DNA of 33,811 nucleotides from CAYSPT01 sp964432985 (lineage in GTDB: Bacteria > Muiribacteriota > CAYSPT01): assembly GCA_964432985.1 (NCBI GenBank), contig CAYSPT010000056.1, positions 1-33,811 of the forward strand, in the 5' to 3' direction. Below, piece by piece: positions 23,299 through 32,600 of the stretch. Each line of letters starts with the position of its first letter. Within the stretch, counting starts at the first letter, position 1. Made by a program: the position numbers and the translations under genes. The notes under the pieces are model-generated. The model saw only the letters and a program-made list of their open reading frames with translations, was not told the DNA's origin and did not search any database.

Positions 23299-24225
23299 CT
23301 ATTTCTGTTCTCCTGTCTTCGACCAGCGAACGGTGGCCAACCGTTCGTACTTTTTGACAGCTTTCTTCAACGGGCTTCCGTCGTCAGCGAACACTGCTTC
23401 GGTGATCCAAAGGCAGGCGTCGGATGCGCAGACCAGCAGGCCTTTTTTGGCAATACGGTAAATTTTACCCGGCTCACCGTGAAAAGGGTACCTGTTGTGC
23501 ATCCGGGCGGAAACCAGCAGCACTTTCCGGCCCCGGTAGAAGGTGAATGCGCAGGGGTACGGGGTGGTCAGTGCCCGGATGCGGTTATAGATCTGTTTGG
23601 CCGTGTCGAGATCCCACAGCGTCAGCCCGTCATCGGGTGCCCGTAAAGGAAAGTACCGGGCCTGCGCGGTGTCCTGTTTTCTGCGCGTTACCGTGCTGTT
23701 TTCGATGTCCTTCAGCACCTCCAGGACCATCTGCGGCAGTTGTTCTTCGGCGATGCGGTGTAGATCAACAATAGTGTCGTTATCTCCGATTTGGAAGGTT
23801 CGCTCGCAGAGAACGTCGCCGGAGTCGACGCCCCGGTCAACCTCGATCACCGAAAGAGTAAAGCTGTCTTCACCGTTTATCAGCGACCAGTTCATGGGAG
23901 ATGAGCCGCGGTAGTGAGGCAGTTTGCCCCCGTGTGTGTTGACGGTCATGATGTTCGGGATGGCCAGGATGCTTTTTTTTAGTATCTTTCCGTAGCAGGC
24001 CAGGACGAATACGTCAGTATCTTGATACTGCAGCAGTGTAAGGAACTCCTCTGTGTTAATGTCCGCGGGTTTCACCGTCTGTATACCGAGCCGGTCAGCT
24101 TCCTCGGCAAATTCATTCTTTTCAGTCGGGTGACCCACCGCCAGACTGACGGTGTGGCCTTCCTCCACCACGGTCTTGAGACACGCTATGCCTCTTTGGC
24201 CGTTACCAAAAAAGACAATGTTCAT
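23299..24225 (-). CDS. Fmt-like formyltransferase, probably acting on an amino sugar
   Basis: The 308-residue enzyme has the N10-formyltetrahydrofolate transferase domain. The triad is visible as Asn96 and His98 in NTHGG and Asp134 in RGVDSGD; the 38-residue spacing equals that of Fmt (106, 108, 144). PHYRGSSPMNWSLING follows the triad His. A C-terminal Formyl_trans_C-like part contains TTPYPCAFTFYRGRKV. The placement in a sugar operon rather than beside def suggests N-formylation of an amino sugar instead of Met-tRNA. The ATGA overlap with the preceding epimerase gene (4 bp) shows translational coupling. Confidence 0.88.
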   Translation of the reverse strand: MNIVFFGNGQRGIACLKTVVEEGHTVSLAVGHPTEKNEFAEEADRLGIQTVKPADINTEEFLTLLQYQDTDVFVLACYGKILKKSILAIPNIMTVNTHGGKLPHYRGSSPMNWSLINGEDSFTLSVIEVDRGVDSGDVLCERTFQIGDNDTIVDLHRIAEEQLPQMVLEVLKDIENSTVTRRKQDTAQARYFPLRAPDDGLTLWDLDTAKQIYNRIRALTTPYPCAFTFYRGRKVLLVSARMHNRYPFHGEPGKIYRIAKKGLLVCASDACLWITEAVFADDGSPLKKAVKKYERLATVRWSKTGEQK

Positions 24226-25229
24226 TTCTCCTGCTCCCTGTACCAGTTGATATACTTGACGAAACCCCTCTCCAGGGGATACCGTGGGATGTAACGAAGC
24301 ATTTTCCGGGCTTTATCGACACACAGGGTACCGCGGTTCGGCATGAACGCTTTTTTAGGCCGATACTCGATGGTGACATCGGGGAAATGCTCCATCACTA
24401 TTGCGGCCATCTGCTGGATGGTGCGTGACTCCCCGTAGGTCAGGTTGAAAATCTGGTTCCGGCTGCTTTCATTTTCGATGATTTTCATTATTCCCTGTAC
24501 CAGGTCGCCGATGTAGGTGAAATCCAGGGCTTCGTCACCCGTACCGTGGATGATGACGGGTTTATCCTGCATGGCGTTTTCAATAAACACCTGCCCCACC
24601 CGCCGGCTGACACAGCGTTCTCCGTAAAGGGCCGAGGGCCGCACGATGGTGTATGTCAAATCAAATACCTGGTTGTAGGCGATCACGAACTTTTCTCCAG
24701 CGAATTTCAAAGCGCCGTAAATGCCGATAGGATCGCAGACCGTGTCTTCCGAAACGGCGTCGCTTTCGAAGTTTCCATACACCATACTGGAAGAGAAATA
24801 GATGAAATGCACGTCGTGGTTGCGCGCCCAATCCAGGGCGTTTTCCAGGGTACGCAGGCTGTGGTCGAAGGTGCTGTGGGGGTCCTTGTTGGATTTCCCC
24901 GCATGGGCCACCGCGGCCAGCTGGATGATTACGTCGGGATCGAACTGGGACAGGAGCCTGGAGAGGGCGTGGTAATCGCGTGCGTCCTGGACTTCCAGGC
25001 TGATGCGTGCCTGGCGCAGCAATTGAAAACGCTCGTTGATCATATCGAAGTACCGGTCCCGGTTATCTTCCTGGTAGGAGCAGGCGGCGAATGTCAGCAG
25101 GTTGTTGATCTGCAGGTTGTCGATTATTTCCACCACTGCTCCCGCCTCTTTCAGCACCAGGGCCAGGTTGTGGCCGATGAAACCCGCTCCGCCGATGAGG
25201 ACGATTCGCTTTCCATTGAAATTGGTCAT
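24222..25229 (-). CDS. NAD-dependent nucleotide-sugar epimerase/dehydratase (extended SDR)
   Basis: The 335-residue enzyme has the NAD-binding GGAGFIG (13-19), SSSMVYG (146-152) and catalytic Tyr171-x3-Lys175 in IYGALKFAGEK. VRPSALYGERC and FTYIGDLVQGI are typical of UDP-sugar 4-epimerases and dehydratases. It would oxidise and rework a nucleotide-linked hexose, but 4-epimerase, 4,6-dehydratase and 4-reductase cannot be told apart here. The absence of the TDE triad usual in dehydratases (SSSM instead) favours epimerase. Its start abuts the aminotransferase stop. Confidence 0.88.
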   Translation of the reverse strand: MTNFNGKRIVLIGGAGFIGHNLALVLKEAGAVVEIIDNLQINNLLTFAACSYQEDNRDRYFDMINERFQLLRQARISLEVQDARDYHALSRLLSQFDPDVIIQLAAVAHAGKSNKDPHSTFDHSLRTLENALDWARNHDVHFIYFSSSMVYGNFESDAVSEDTVCDPIGIYGALKFAGEKFVIAYNQVFDLTYTIVRPSALYGERCVSRRVGQVFIENAMQDKPVIIHGTGDEALDFTYIGDLVQGIMKIIENESSRNQIFNLTYGESRTIQQMAAIVMEHFPDVTIEYRPKKAFMPNRGTLCVDKARKMLRYIPRYPLERGFVKYINWYREQEK

Positions 25230-26381
25230 CTAGGTAACCTCCGCTACTGCGTTTTTAACCTGCTCGACGATGTATTCCATGTCGTTGGTGTCCAGGTGAG
25301 GGCCGACGGGCAGGGCGATGGATGAATCGCTGATACGCTCGGCCACGGGGAACTGGTTGCGGGCGTATCCGTAAGTGTTGCGATAATAGGTGAACAGCGG
25401 AACCGCCTGCGGGTAGTACACGCTCGTGCCTACCCCGTGTTCCTTGAGGTGCTGGATGATTTCATAACGTTTCGGCACCATTTTTTCGCTGAGCAGCACC
25501 GACAGGCAGTAATAGCTGCTGACATAATCGCCGCCGGTGGATTCGAACAGTGAGATTTCAGTAATTTCGCTGAGCCCGGCCTGCAGCACCTCGTAGTTCT
25601 CTTTGCGCTTCGCGAGAAAGTGAGGAACCCGTTTAAGCTGTTCTATCCCCAGGGCGCATTGCATCTCGTTGAGACGGTAGTTGTATCCCAGCATGGTTAC
25701 GTCGTAGATACCGGGGATAGCGCGTTCGCCAACGTGGCGGTCCACTCCGAAAGCTTTCTTGCGGCGTATCCGGTTAGCTATTTCCTGGTGCCGCGTAATC
25801 AGCATCCCGCCTTCGGCGGTTGTCATGTGTTTTACCGGATAAAAAGAAAAACACCCCGTGTCGCCGTGCAACCCGGCGTGCCGGCCTTTGAAATATGTTC
25901 CGATGGCTAAAGCGCAGTCTTCCACCACGAACAGGTGATGCTTTTTCGCGATGGCGCAGACCCGCTCCATGTTCACGGGCATTCCCAGAAAATGAACGAT
26001 CGAAATGGCCTTCGTCCGGCCGGTGATTGCCTCTTCTACCTGATCTATATCGATATTGCCCGTGGTTATCTCGGCGTCGACGAAAACGGGCCTGGCACCG
26101 CACAGTTCGACGGCATGGGCAGTGGCTGTGTGCGTCTGGGCGGGAACAATGACCTCGTCCCCTTCCTTCAGCCCCAGGTGAAAATAAGACAGGTGCAGGG
26201 CCGCTGTGCACGATGAAACACTAACGGCAAAGGGTGCTTTTGCGAAGTCTGTGAAATCAGCTTCGAACTCCCTGGACTTCGGCCCGTGCACGAGAATATG
26301 CCCGTTCAAAACATCCAGTACCGCCTGTTTTTCCTCGTCACCGATGATCGGCCGTCCGAACGGGATTGTCCTGGCTTTCAT
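25230..26381 (-). CDS. DegT/DnrJ/EryC1/StrS aminotransferase (PLP)
   Basis: The 383-residue enzyme has SVSSCTAALHLSY in the cofactor phosphate region, VVEDCALAIG (Asp155) contacting the pyridine nitrogen, and FSFYPVKHMTTAEGG with Lys184 as the PLP Schiff-base lysine. This family aminates a keto sugar bound to a nucleotide, usually with glutamate. Its partner is probably the next gene's epimerase/dehydratase or the upstream Gfo/Idh oxidoreductase, which would make the keto group. The N-terminus KARTIPFGRPIIGDEE is standard, and the start is well placed. Confidence 0.92.
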   Translation of the reverse strand: MKARTIPFGRPIIGDEEKQAVLDVLNGHILVHGPKSREFEADFTDFAKAPFAVSVSSCTAALHLSYFHLGLKEGDEVIVPAQTHTATAHAVELCGARPVFVDAEITTGNIDIDQVEEAITGRTKAISIVHFLGMPVNMERVCAIAKKHHLFVVEDCALAIGTYFKGRHAGLHGDTGCFSFYPVKHMTTAEGGMLITRHQEIANRIRRKKAFGVDRHVGERAIPGIYDVTMLGYNYRLNEMQCALGIEQLKRVPHFLAKRKENYEVLQAGLSEITEISLFESTGGDYVSSYYCLSVLLSEKMVPKRYEIIQHLKEHGVGTSVYYPQAVPLFTYYRNTYGYARNQFPVAERISDSSIALPVGPHLDTNDMEYIVEQVKNAVAEVT

Positions 26382-26414
26382 TACGTCTCTTTAACCTTTC
26401 TTTCCACGCGTTAA

Positions 26415-27413
26415 TCAGATATACTCTACTTTAACACATCCGTTTGTCGCAGCGTGTTCCATGGCAAAACATACCGACATGGTTTTAAACACATCATCTT
26501 TGGAGACGTCCGCCCTGGAGCCGTCAACAATCGCATCGATGAAACTATTCAGCAAATCTCCTTTGTGTACGTCCGGGTACCCTTCGGTCATACGTACAGC
26601 GTCTACATTCGGATCGTTCGAGGTATAGAAAGAGGCGTTTCCCTGCGCATTAACGAAGGTCCCGCCGGTCCCGTAGAGGGACAGACCGTGAAAATGCGGG
26701 CGCATACACCCGTAATGGACGCTGACTCTGCCTGTTATGCCGCTTTTGAATTTCATGACACTGGTAACCGAATCGTTGTATTTGAAACGGGAGTCCCGGG
26801 CGGCAATCCGGTTGCCGTAACCGGCGACTTCCACTATCTCATCATCCGTTAGCCACAGAAGCAGGTCCACTATATGGACCGCTCCACCGTAGATCACCGA
26901 ATAGAAATCAATTGTTCCCCGCCAGCCTTCCGTTATCTTGTGCAGGCGTCCGTAGTTGTAATCGCCTTCGACGTGAAACAGCTCTCCCAGTTCACCGTTT
27001 CGAATCATATCCTTCAATTTCATGAACCGCGGGCACTTCCTGAGAATCAAATTGGACGATAGTTGAAGATGCGGCTTTTCGTCCAGGCGGCGGCGGATGT
27101 CGCGTGCTTCCTCCGCAAAGAGACATAACGGTTTCTCGACGAATACGTGCTTCTCATGGTCCAGGGCTTTTACTATTTGCTCGTAGTGGTAATTGTCGTA
27201 CGAGGCGACGGAGACGATGTCGATGGCGGGGTCGGTCAGGATTTCGTCCGCCTCCGTCGTGGTCCTGACCCCCGGGTACACGGCCGTTACGGCTTCCAGA
27301 ACATCTTCATTACAATCACACAGGGCGGTGACTTCACACTGCGGGTGCATGTTGTATCCCGCGATATGCTGTCTGCCCACGCCCAGCCCGATAACTCCTG
27401 CGTTTAGTGTCAT
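26415..27413 (-). CDS. Gfo/Idh/MocA family oxidoreductase
   Basis: The 332-residue protein has the Rossmann start AGVIGLGVGRQHI, with the GxGxG-x-x-H pattern. VSVASYDNYHYEQIVKAL and the catalytic-lysine motif EKPL in HVFVEKPLCLF are present. The C-terminal domain carries GAVHIVDLLLWL. It would oxidise or reduce a sugar hydroxyl with NAD(P). In nonulosonate-related loci such enzymes often accompany a DegT aminotransferase, as here. The ATG at 27413 lies in the 60-bp tandem repeat. Two extra copies of the same start, each closed by a stop after 18 codons, lie upstream, counting the degenerate one. Confidence 0.9.
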   Translation of the reverse strand: MTLNAGVIGLGVGRQHIAGYNMHPQCEVTALCDCNEDVLEAVTAVYPGVRTTTEADEILTDPAIDIVSVASYDNYHYEQIVKALDHEKHVFVEKPLCLFAEEARDIRRRLDEKPHLQLSSNLILRKCPRFMKLKDMIRNGELGELFHVEGDYNYGRLHKITEGWRGTIDFYSVIYGGAVHIVDLLLWLTDDEIVEVAGYGNRIAARDSRFKYNDSVTSVMKFKSGITGRVSVHYGCMRPHFHGLSLYGTGGTFVNAQGNASFYTSNDPNVDAVRMTEGYPDVHKGDLLNSFIDAIVDGSRADVSKDDVFKTMSVCFAMEHAATNGCVKVEYI

Positions 27414-27571
27414 GGTTCAGGTACTCCCTTTTCCAACCGGGTGTAAACCGTTAACTCCTGCGTTTAGTGTCATGGTTCAGGTACTCCCTTTTCCAACCGG
27501 GTGTAAACCGTTAACTCCAGCCGTCAATGTCATTATATGGGTACTCCCTTTTCCACCTGGTGGTAAACCGT
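27392..27571. repeat. 60-bp tandem triplication of a stop/RBS/start junction
   Basis: Copies 27392-27451 and 27452-27511 are identical; 27512-27571 is degenerate but clearly homologous. On the minus strand each unit holds the tail of the upstream gene (VEKGV-like), GGAAAAGGGAG, a stop, and ATG ACA CTA AAC GCA GG. The upstream copy therefore encodes MTLNAGVNGLHPVGKGST and stops two bases before the true ATG's ACC. The degenerate copy includes the real C-terminus of the cytidylyltransferase, whose stop is at 27533. Confidence 0.92.
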
Positions 27572-28234
27572 GATCAGTTCGTTCCAATCGTATTCTTCCA
27601 GGGGTCGTTTAAGAGCGTTTAAAACCGCGGCCATCCGTTGAACGTCCCCGGGTTCGTCAACACAGAAATTCAATGAGGAAAAGTCTCCCTGCGGCGATTC
27701 AAAATTGAAAATACTATAGTCGTCGGAGTGTTCGTAAAAGTATGGTGTTACGTGCTCTAAATGGTTGGACCGGGTCATTTTAAAAAAACCGTCAAGAAAA
27801 GCCGCTGTGTCCAGGACCTCCACACTCTGCCCCATGGGAAAGGTTCGGGGTAGAAGGTTGGTAACGATGTGATGACCGCCGTCTGCAAAATGGCCGATGG
27901 CTGTATCGATCAGACCCGCGTCAATAAAAGGGCTGTCTCCACAGATCCTCACAAAATTTTTGAATCCGTACGTTTCCACCACTATTTTGAAACGGGCGGC
28001 TACATTGTCCAGGGGACCGCGGACACATGGGATACCCTTCATTTCGCAGAAGGCTGCCAGCGGAGTGTCACTGGTTTCATCCGAGGTGGCGACGACCACC
28101 GTGGAGATGCTCTCCCCCTGACGGAGGCGTCCAACGACATAATCCAGCAATGGCCTGCCATTGACAGCAAGCAACATCTTGCCCGGCAGGCGCTTCGAGC
28201 TCATCCGTGCCTGGACGATAACGGGAATCTTCAT
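27533..28234 (-). CDS. SpsF-type CMP-sugar cytidylyltransferase
   Basis: The 233-residue product opens MKIPVIVQARMSSKRLPGK, the nucleotide-binding signature of the SpsF/NeuA-type cytidylyltransferases. RGPLDNVAARF and VRICGDSPFIDAGLID also fit. It would activate an acidic sugar as its CMP derivative, matching the NeuB-type synthase later in the operon. It is the first gene of the operon, downstream of a TTGTCT-17-TATAAT promoter. The start at 28234 follows homology. A purine-rich AAGGAG lies 13 bases upstream, farther than usual. Reading back to 28324 would add 30 unlikely residues. Confidence 0.87.
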   Translation of the reverse strand: MKIPVIVQARMSSKRLPGKMLLAVNGRPLLDYVVGRLRQGESISTVVVATSDETSDTPLAAFCEMKGIPCVRGPLDNVAARFKIVVETYGFKNFVRICGDSPFIDAGLIDTAIGHFADGGHHIVTNLLPRTFPMGQSVEVLDTAAFLDGFFKMTRSNHLEHVTPYFYEHSDDYSIFNFESPQGDFSSLNFCVDEPGDVQRMAAVLNALKRPLEEYDWNELITVYHQVEKGVPI

Positions 28235-28295
28235 GACAGCTGCACTGCTCCTTATCGTACCGGTTACGCCTACAAGCAATCCACTTTTCCAGTTC

Positions 28296-28324
28296 ATTAT
28301 ACCGTGAGTGCCGCTGAGAGACAA
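28296..28324 (-). promoter_or_regulatory. Promoter of the eight-gene glycan operon
   Basis: On the minus strand TTGTCT (28324-28319), a 17-bp spacer and a perfect TATAAT (28301-28296) lie about 60 bp before the cytidylyltransferase start. The eight genes after it are all on this strand, with small gaps or overlaps except the 119-bp spacer that holds the tandem repeat. Confidence 0.55.
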
Positions 28325-28352
28325 AGCTGACTGGTCTGTGTGAAAAACTTAT

Positions 28353-28452
28353 NNNNNNNNNNNNNNNNNNNNNNNNNNNNNNNNNNNNNNNNNNNNNNNN
28401 NNNNNNNNNNNNNNNNNNNNNNNNNNNNNNNNNNNNNNNNNNNNNNNNNNNN
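28353..28452. other. Scaffold gap of 100 N
   Basis: Exactly 100 N. The right edge abuts a 19-bp tandem array, which is probably why assembly stopped. The two edges do not share sequence. The spacer 28235-28565 holds the operon promoter, this gap and the array, and no other feature I can see. Confidence 0.99.
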
Positions 28453-28509
28453 TGTATGCGTACATACAGGATGTATGCGTACATACAGGATGTATGAGTA
28501 CATAGTAGA
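28453..28509. repeat. 19-bp tandem array with inverted arms
   Basis: Units 28453-28471 and 28472-28490 are identical; 28491-28509 is degenerate. Each unit has TGTATG and CATACA arms around CGTA. Copy number is unknown because the array meets the gap. No spacers, so this is not a CRISPR array. Confidence 0.85.
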
Positions 28510-28565
28510 TGACGTAAGAACAGGACCGTCAGTCGATCCGGTACATGATAGAGGGTAGTCATTGT

Positions 28566-29456
28566 ATGAAAGTCCATAGAAAATTAAAGAAGCCTTCAAC
28601 ACAGGGTAAAGCAACCGGGGAAACCGGCCCTGTTGACGATTCATTGCGGTTGTATCTGAGGTCCATTGCCATGATTCCCTTGCTCGAAGCGTCCGAAGAA
28701 AGGCGTCTGGCCGTCAGGGCACGGTCGGGCAGCCTGGATGCCCGGCAGAAACTCATCAACGCCAACCTGAGGCTGGTGGTCAGTGTAGCCCGGCGGTATA
28801 TGAATAAAGGGATGTCGTTTCTCGACCTGATACAGGAAGGCAACAAGGGGCTCATGCGGGCGGTTAAGAAGTTCAGGCCCGAAAAAGGATTCAAGTTTTC
28901 CACCTACGCCACCTGGTGGATACGACAGGCGGTGAGCCGTGCCATCGCCGACCAGTCCCGTGTCATTCGGCTTCCCGTTCACATGATAGAAACCATTTGC
29001 AAGGTCAGAAAGATTACGCATCGACTGCAGCAGGAATACGGCCGCTCTCCGACCCTCGAAGAGATTGCCGGTGAATCGGGTCTCCCGGTGGAGAAAGTCA
29101 GGCGGGTGATAAAATCATCCGAGGACACCGTTTCCCTGGATTCTCCCGCGGGTCCTTCCGGCACTCAGTTGGCTGATTTCATCCAGGACTCCAACGTCAC
29201 CGATGCTGAGGAAACCGTTTTCAATTCTATGCTCAAAGCCAGGGTCCGGCAGGTGTTGCGCTCACTGCCAGACCGTGAAGCCAGTATCCTGGAATACCGG
29301 TTCGGCTTGAAGGATGGATATCCCCGAACCCTGGAAGAAATCGGGCACATTTTCGGTATTACCCGGGAGCGTGTACGCCAGATAGAAGCCCGGGCCTTGC
29401 GCGCTTTAAGGCATTCGTCCCGCAGCAAACAACTAAAGGATTATTATCTGGACTGA
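28566..29456 (+). CDS. RNA polymerase sigma70 factor, group 2 type
   Basis: The 296-residue factor lacks region 1.1. It has region 1.2 (DDSLRLYLRSIAMIPLL, residues 24-40), a full region 2 (INANLRLVVSVARRYMNKG to STYATWWIRQAV, 65-123) and region 3 (SPTLEEIA and following). Region 4 has the helix-turn-helix RTLEEIGHIFGITRERVRQIE (key residues 254-274). It should recognise sigma70-type promoters, with altered regulon. Which conditions activate it is not visible. ATG 28566 is preferred because GAGGG lies ten bases upstream; ATG 28545 lacks a site and would add seven residues. The upstream region is interrupted by the gap. Confidence 0.92.
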   Translation: MKVHRKLKKPSTQGKATGETGPVDDSLRLYLRSIAMIPLLEASEERRLAVRARSGSLDARQKLINANLRLVVSVARRYMNKGMSFLDLIQEGNKGLMRAVKKFRPEKGFKFSTYATWWIRQAVSRAIADQSRVIRLPVHMIETICKVRKITHRLQQEYGRSPTLEEIAGESGLPVEKVRRVIKSSEDTVSLDSPAGPSGTQLADFIQDSNVTDAEETVFNSMLKARVRQVLRSLPDREASILEYRFGLKDGYPRTLEEIGHIFGITRERVRQIEARALRALRHSSRSKQLKDYYLD

Positions 29457-29503
29457 ACCTCATATTCATCAGGGCAAGCTTACATTACATAGCGTGTTAT
29501 CTC

Positions 29504-29532
29504 TTCCTGTATTAAGAATATCAATATATAAT
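29504..29532 (+). promoter_or_regulatory. Weak candidate promoter for the beta-helix protein
   Basis: A perfect TATAAT (29527-29532) is preceded after 17 bp by only a poor -35 (TTCCTG, 29504-29509). It lies about 75 bp before the ATG in an AT-rich spacer. Confidence 0.3.
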
Positions 29533-29606
29533 CTCTAACAAACCGTTACTGTACCTGCTTTAGTTGTTCGTAACAGTCGCGGGATATGTGTGTTTGGGAG
29601 ACCCCC

Positions 29607-32600
29607 ATGGTTGTTAATCCGGAAGATATTGTTAATCGGGCAGTTACAACAGCTTTCTACCGCGGCTCGAAAACAGCCACATATGCTGCATACCGCTTTA
29701 TCCTTTTTGCTGCCTGCCTGTGCACCTTGATCCTGTGCGCTTCACAGGTAAAGGGAGCTACCGGGGTCAGCGGCGTGGTGTCAAGCAACACCACCTGGGG
29801 GCCGACGAGTCCGCAGCCGGAATTCCAGGACACTCAGTTTGTTGTCACCGCCGATGTGACTGTTGACGAGGGAACTACTCTGACCATCGAAGCGGGGGTG
29901 ACCGTTGAGTTCGTCGCCAACACATTTCTCCAGGTGGATGGCCAACTGACAGCCCGGGGCACCGTAGATGAACCCATCCGTTTTTCCTCCGTCGAGGTCA
30001 CTCCCACACCCGGCGACTGGGGGTATATCTATTTTACCGAAACCTCTGTGGATGCCACCTACGACGGCGGTGGCAACTACACCGGGGGCTCTATCCTGGA
30101 GTACTGCATAATCGAATATGCCGGCAACCTGGGTTACGGCGCCGTGAGGCTCAACGATGGGCTGCCCTGTATTGCGTCGTGTACCATCCAGGCCAATGCC
30201 GCTTCGGGAATCGAGGCTAACATCCTGTCCGGGACTGTCCGAATCACCGGAAACACCATTTCCGGCAACACGCTCACCTCGGCCAACGGCGGCGGCATAT
30301 CGTTGACGGGCGGTGACGTGTACCTGTCGGACAACACCATTACCGGAAACGATGCAGGGACTACCGTGGCCGGAGAGGGCAAGGGAGGAGCCATCTATCT
30401 CGACGGTGTCACCGGTACGGTGACCGGTTGTTTCATCACCGGCAACACCGCCCGTGACGGCGGCGCCATCTATAGCCGGTCGGGAACCTGCACCATCACT
30501 GCAAACACCATTCACGCCAACATTGCCGCCCTGCGCGGCGGCGGCTTGTACCTGGAGAATGGTGACCACACCATCGGGGCCAACCTGATCGTCAATAACA
30601 CAGCGGCGGAAAAAGGCGGCGGGATGTTCGTGGCCGGTCCGGAGACACCCGCACTGATTCTGGCCGGTAATGTCATTGCTGGTAACACGGCCGGTGAAGG
30701 AGGTGGAATCTCCCTGGGGGAACCGGGTGACAACGAATTCACGGGCACCGCCCAGATAGCCTACAACTCTGTCGTTTCAAATATAACCGGTGCCAGCGCT
30801 CTAGACGTGTTCATGGTTGGGGATTACAGCCTGGCCGTCAGCTACAACACTGTTTGGGGAAACAGCTATTCGGGGACTTCATCCAGCGCCGTCTCTGCCT
30901 TCATGGAACCCACTGTGGATAACAACAACCTGGTTGACGCCAATGCCGATTACGGATTCTACAACCTGACCGGCAGTGACTCGTCGGGGGTCACCGCCGA
31001 GTTCAACTGGTGGGGCACCGGGGCTACGGCGGAAATCCAGGAATTGATTTACGACTGGGACGACGACACGTCGAAATCTGCGGTTGATTTCACGCCGTTC
31101 ATGACCGGCCCGGTCATCAACGCCCCGGTCATCCCTCCTTTCAACGTGCGCAAGCACCTCACGGCGGAAGGGATGTTCGTGCGGTGGAATGCCAACCTGG
31201 AGAGCGACCTGGCCGGTTACAAGATCTACTACGGTGAACCCACCGGGTATTCTTTCACCAACGAGGTGGATGTGGGCAACGTCACCGGGTACATCCTGAC
31301 CGGGGTGACGGTGGAGACGGAGCAGATCGCAGTTACTGCTTATGACACGCTGGCCGACGGCGCGGACGATCACGTGGAAGGCCGTGAAAGCTGGTTCTCC
31401 GAGGCCCGCTTGATCCACGCACCAGAAATTGACCTGGTGTCGCCCAACAACGGGGAGTACTGGTCCGATGAGCGGGAGATCACCTGGACGGCCACGGACG
31501 CCGACGGTGAGGAGTTGAATATTGCGTTATACCTGAGTGCTGATCTCGGTGTAACCTGGACCCCGCTGGCTTACGGTGAGCCCAATGACGGGAGCTACAC
31601 CTGGGACAGTATGAGTGTTCCCGACGGAGGAACGTACAAGGTGAAAGTGTCGGCGGACGACGGGGACCTGGTAACGGTAGACCAGACCGACGTCGAGTTC
31701 GTGGTGGACAACTATACCGAGGTCAGCGGCACCATTACCTCGAACACCACCTGGGCTGAAGCCGACAGCCCTTTCATGGTCACCGGTGACATACTGGTCA
31801 ACGCCGGCGTGACGCTCACAGTGGAGCCCGGATCCACCGTGGCCTTCACCGCCGACACCTACATGCAGGTAAACGGCCGGCTGGAAGCCCAGGGAGCTGC
31901 GGACACTCCCATCACCTTCACGTCGGCCAGTTTCACTCCAGCGCCCGGTGACTGGGGGTATATCTACCTGACCGATACCAGCGACGACGCGGTATTTGAT
32001 CTCGGTGGCAGCTTCTTGTTTGGTACCGTTCTGGAAAACTGCGTCATCGAATACGCGGGCAGCGCCGGGCTGGGCGCGCTGTGGGTTGAAGGTGCCGCCC
32101 CATACATCAACAACTGCACCGTCCGCTACAATGAACTGGATGGGATTTATTGCGAGGACCTGACCGGGGAATCCGACAGGCAGGTCAGGATCACCAATAA
32201 CCTGGTTAGCAAGAACCGCGCCGGCATTATCTTTTACGCCAGCCAGAGCTCGGCGCTGTTAAGCGGTAACATCGTCTCCGACTGCCGTGAGGCAGGGGTG
32301 GTGGCCAGCGGTTTCGGTCCGGAGATGGCGGTACGAGGCAACGTGGTGGTGAACAACCAGTCCCAGGATACCGGCGGCCTGACGACCAACGGTACCACCT
32401 GCGAGATTACGGGAAACATCATTGGCGGCAACTACGGCCGCAGGGGGCAGGGCGGTTTGAATTCCCGGGGTGGGGGCACTCTGTCCGGAAACGCCGTGGT
32501 CAACAACGGGGCCGGATCGTCTTCCGGCGCTGCGGCTGCTCTGATCGGGGGCACCCTGGAGGTCAGCAGCAATCTCATAACGGACAGCACCCAGGTGAGC

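Noticed and set aside
23299..24225. Housekeeping methionyl-tRNA formyltransferase (fmt)
   Set aside because: The triad is right, but there is no def, rsmB or priA nearby, and the gene is embedded and coupled in a sugar operon.
28235..28324. N-terminal extension of the cytidylyltransferase to 28324
   Set aside because: Family proteins start at MKIPVIVQAR; the extension spans the operon's TATAAT box.
28453..28509. CRISPR array beside the second gap
   Set aside because: The 19-bp units are directly adjacent without spacers, and no cas gene is present.
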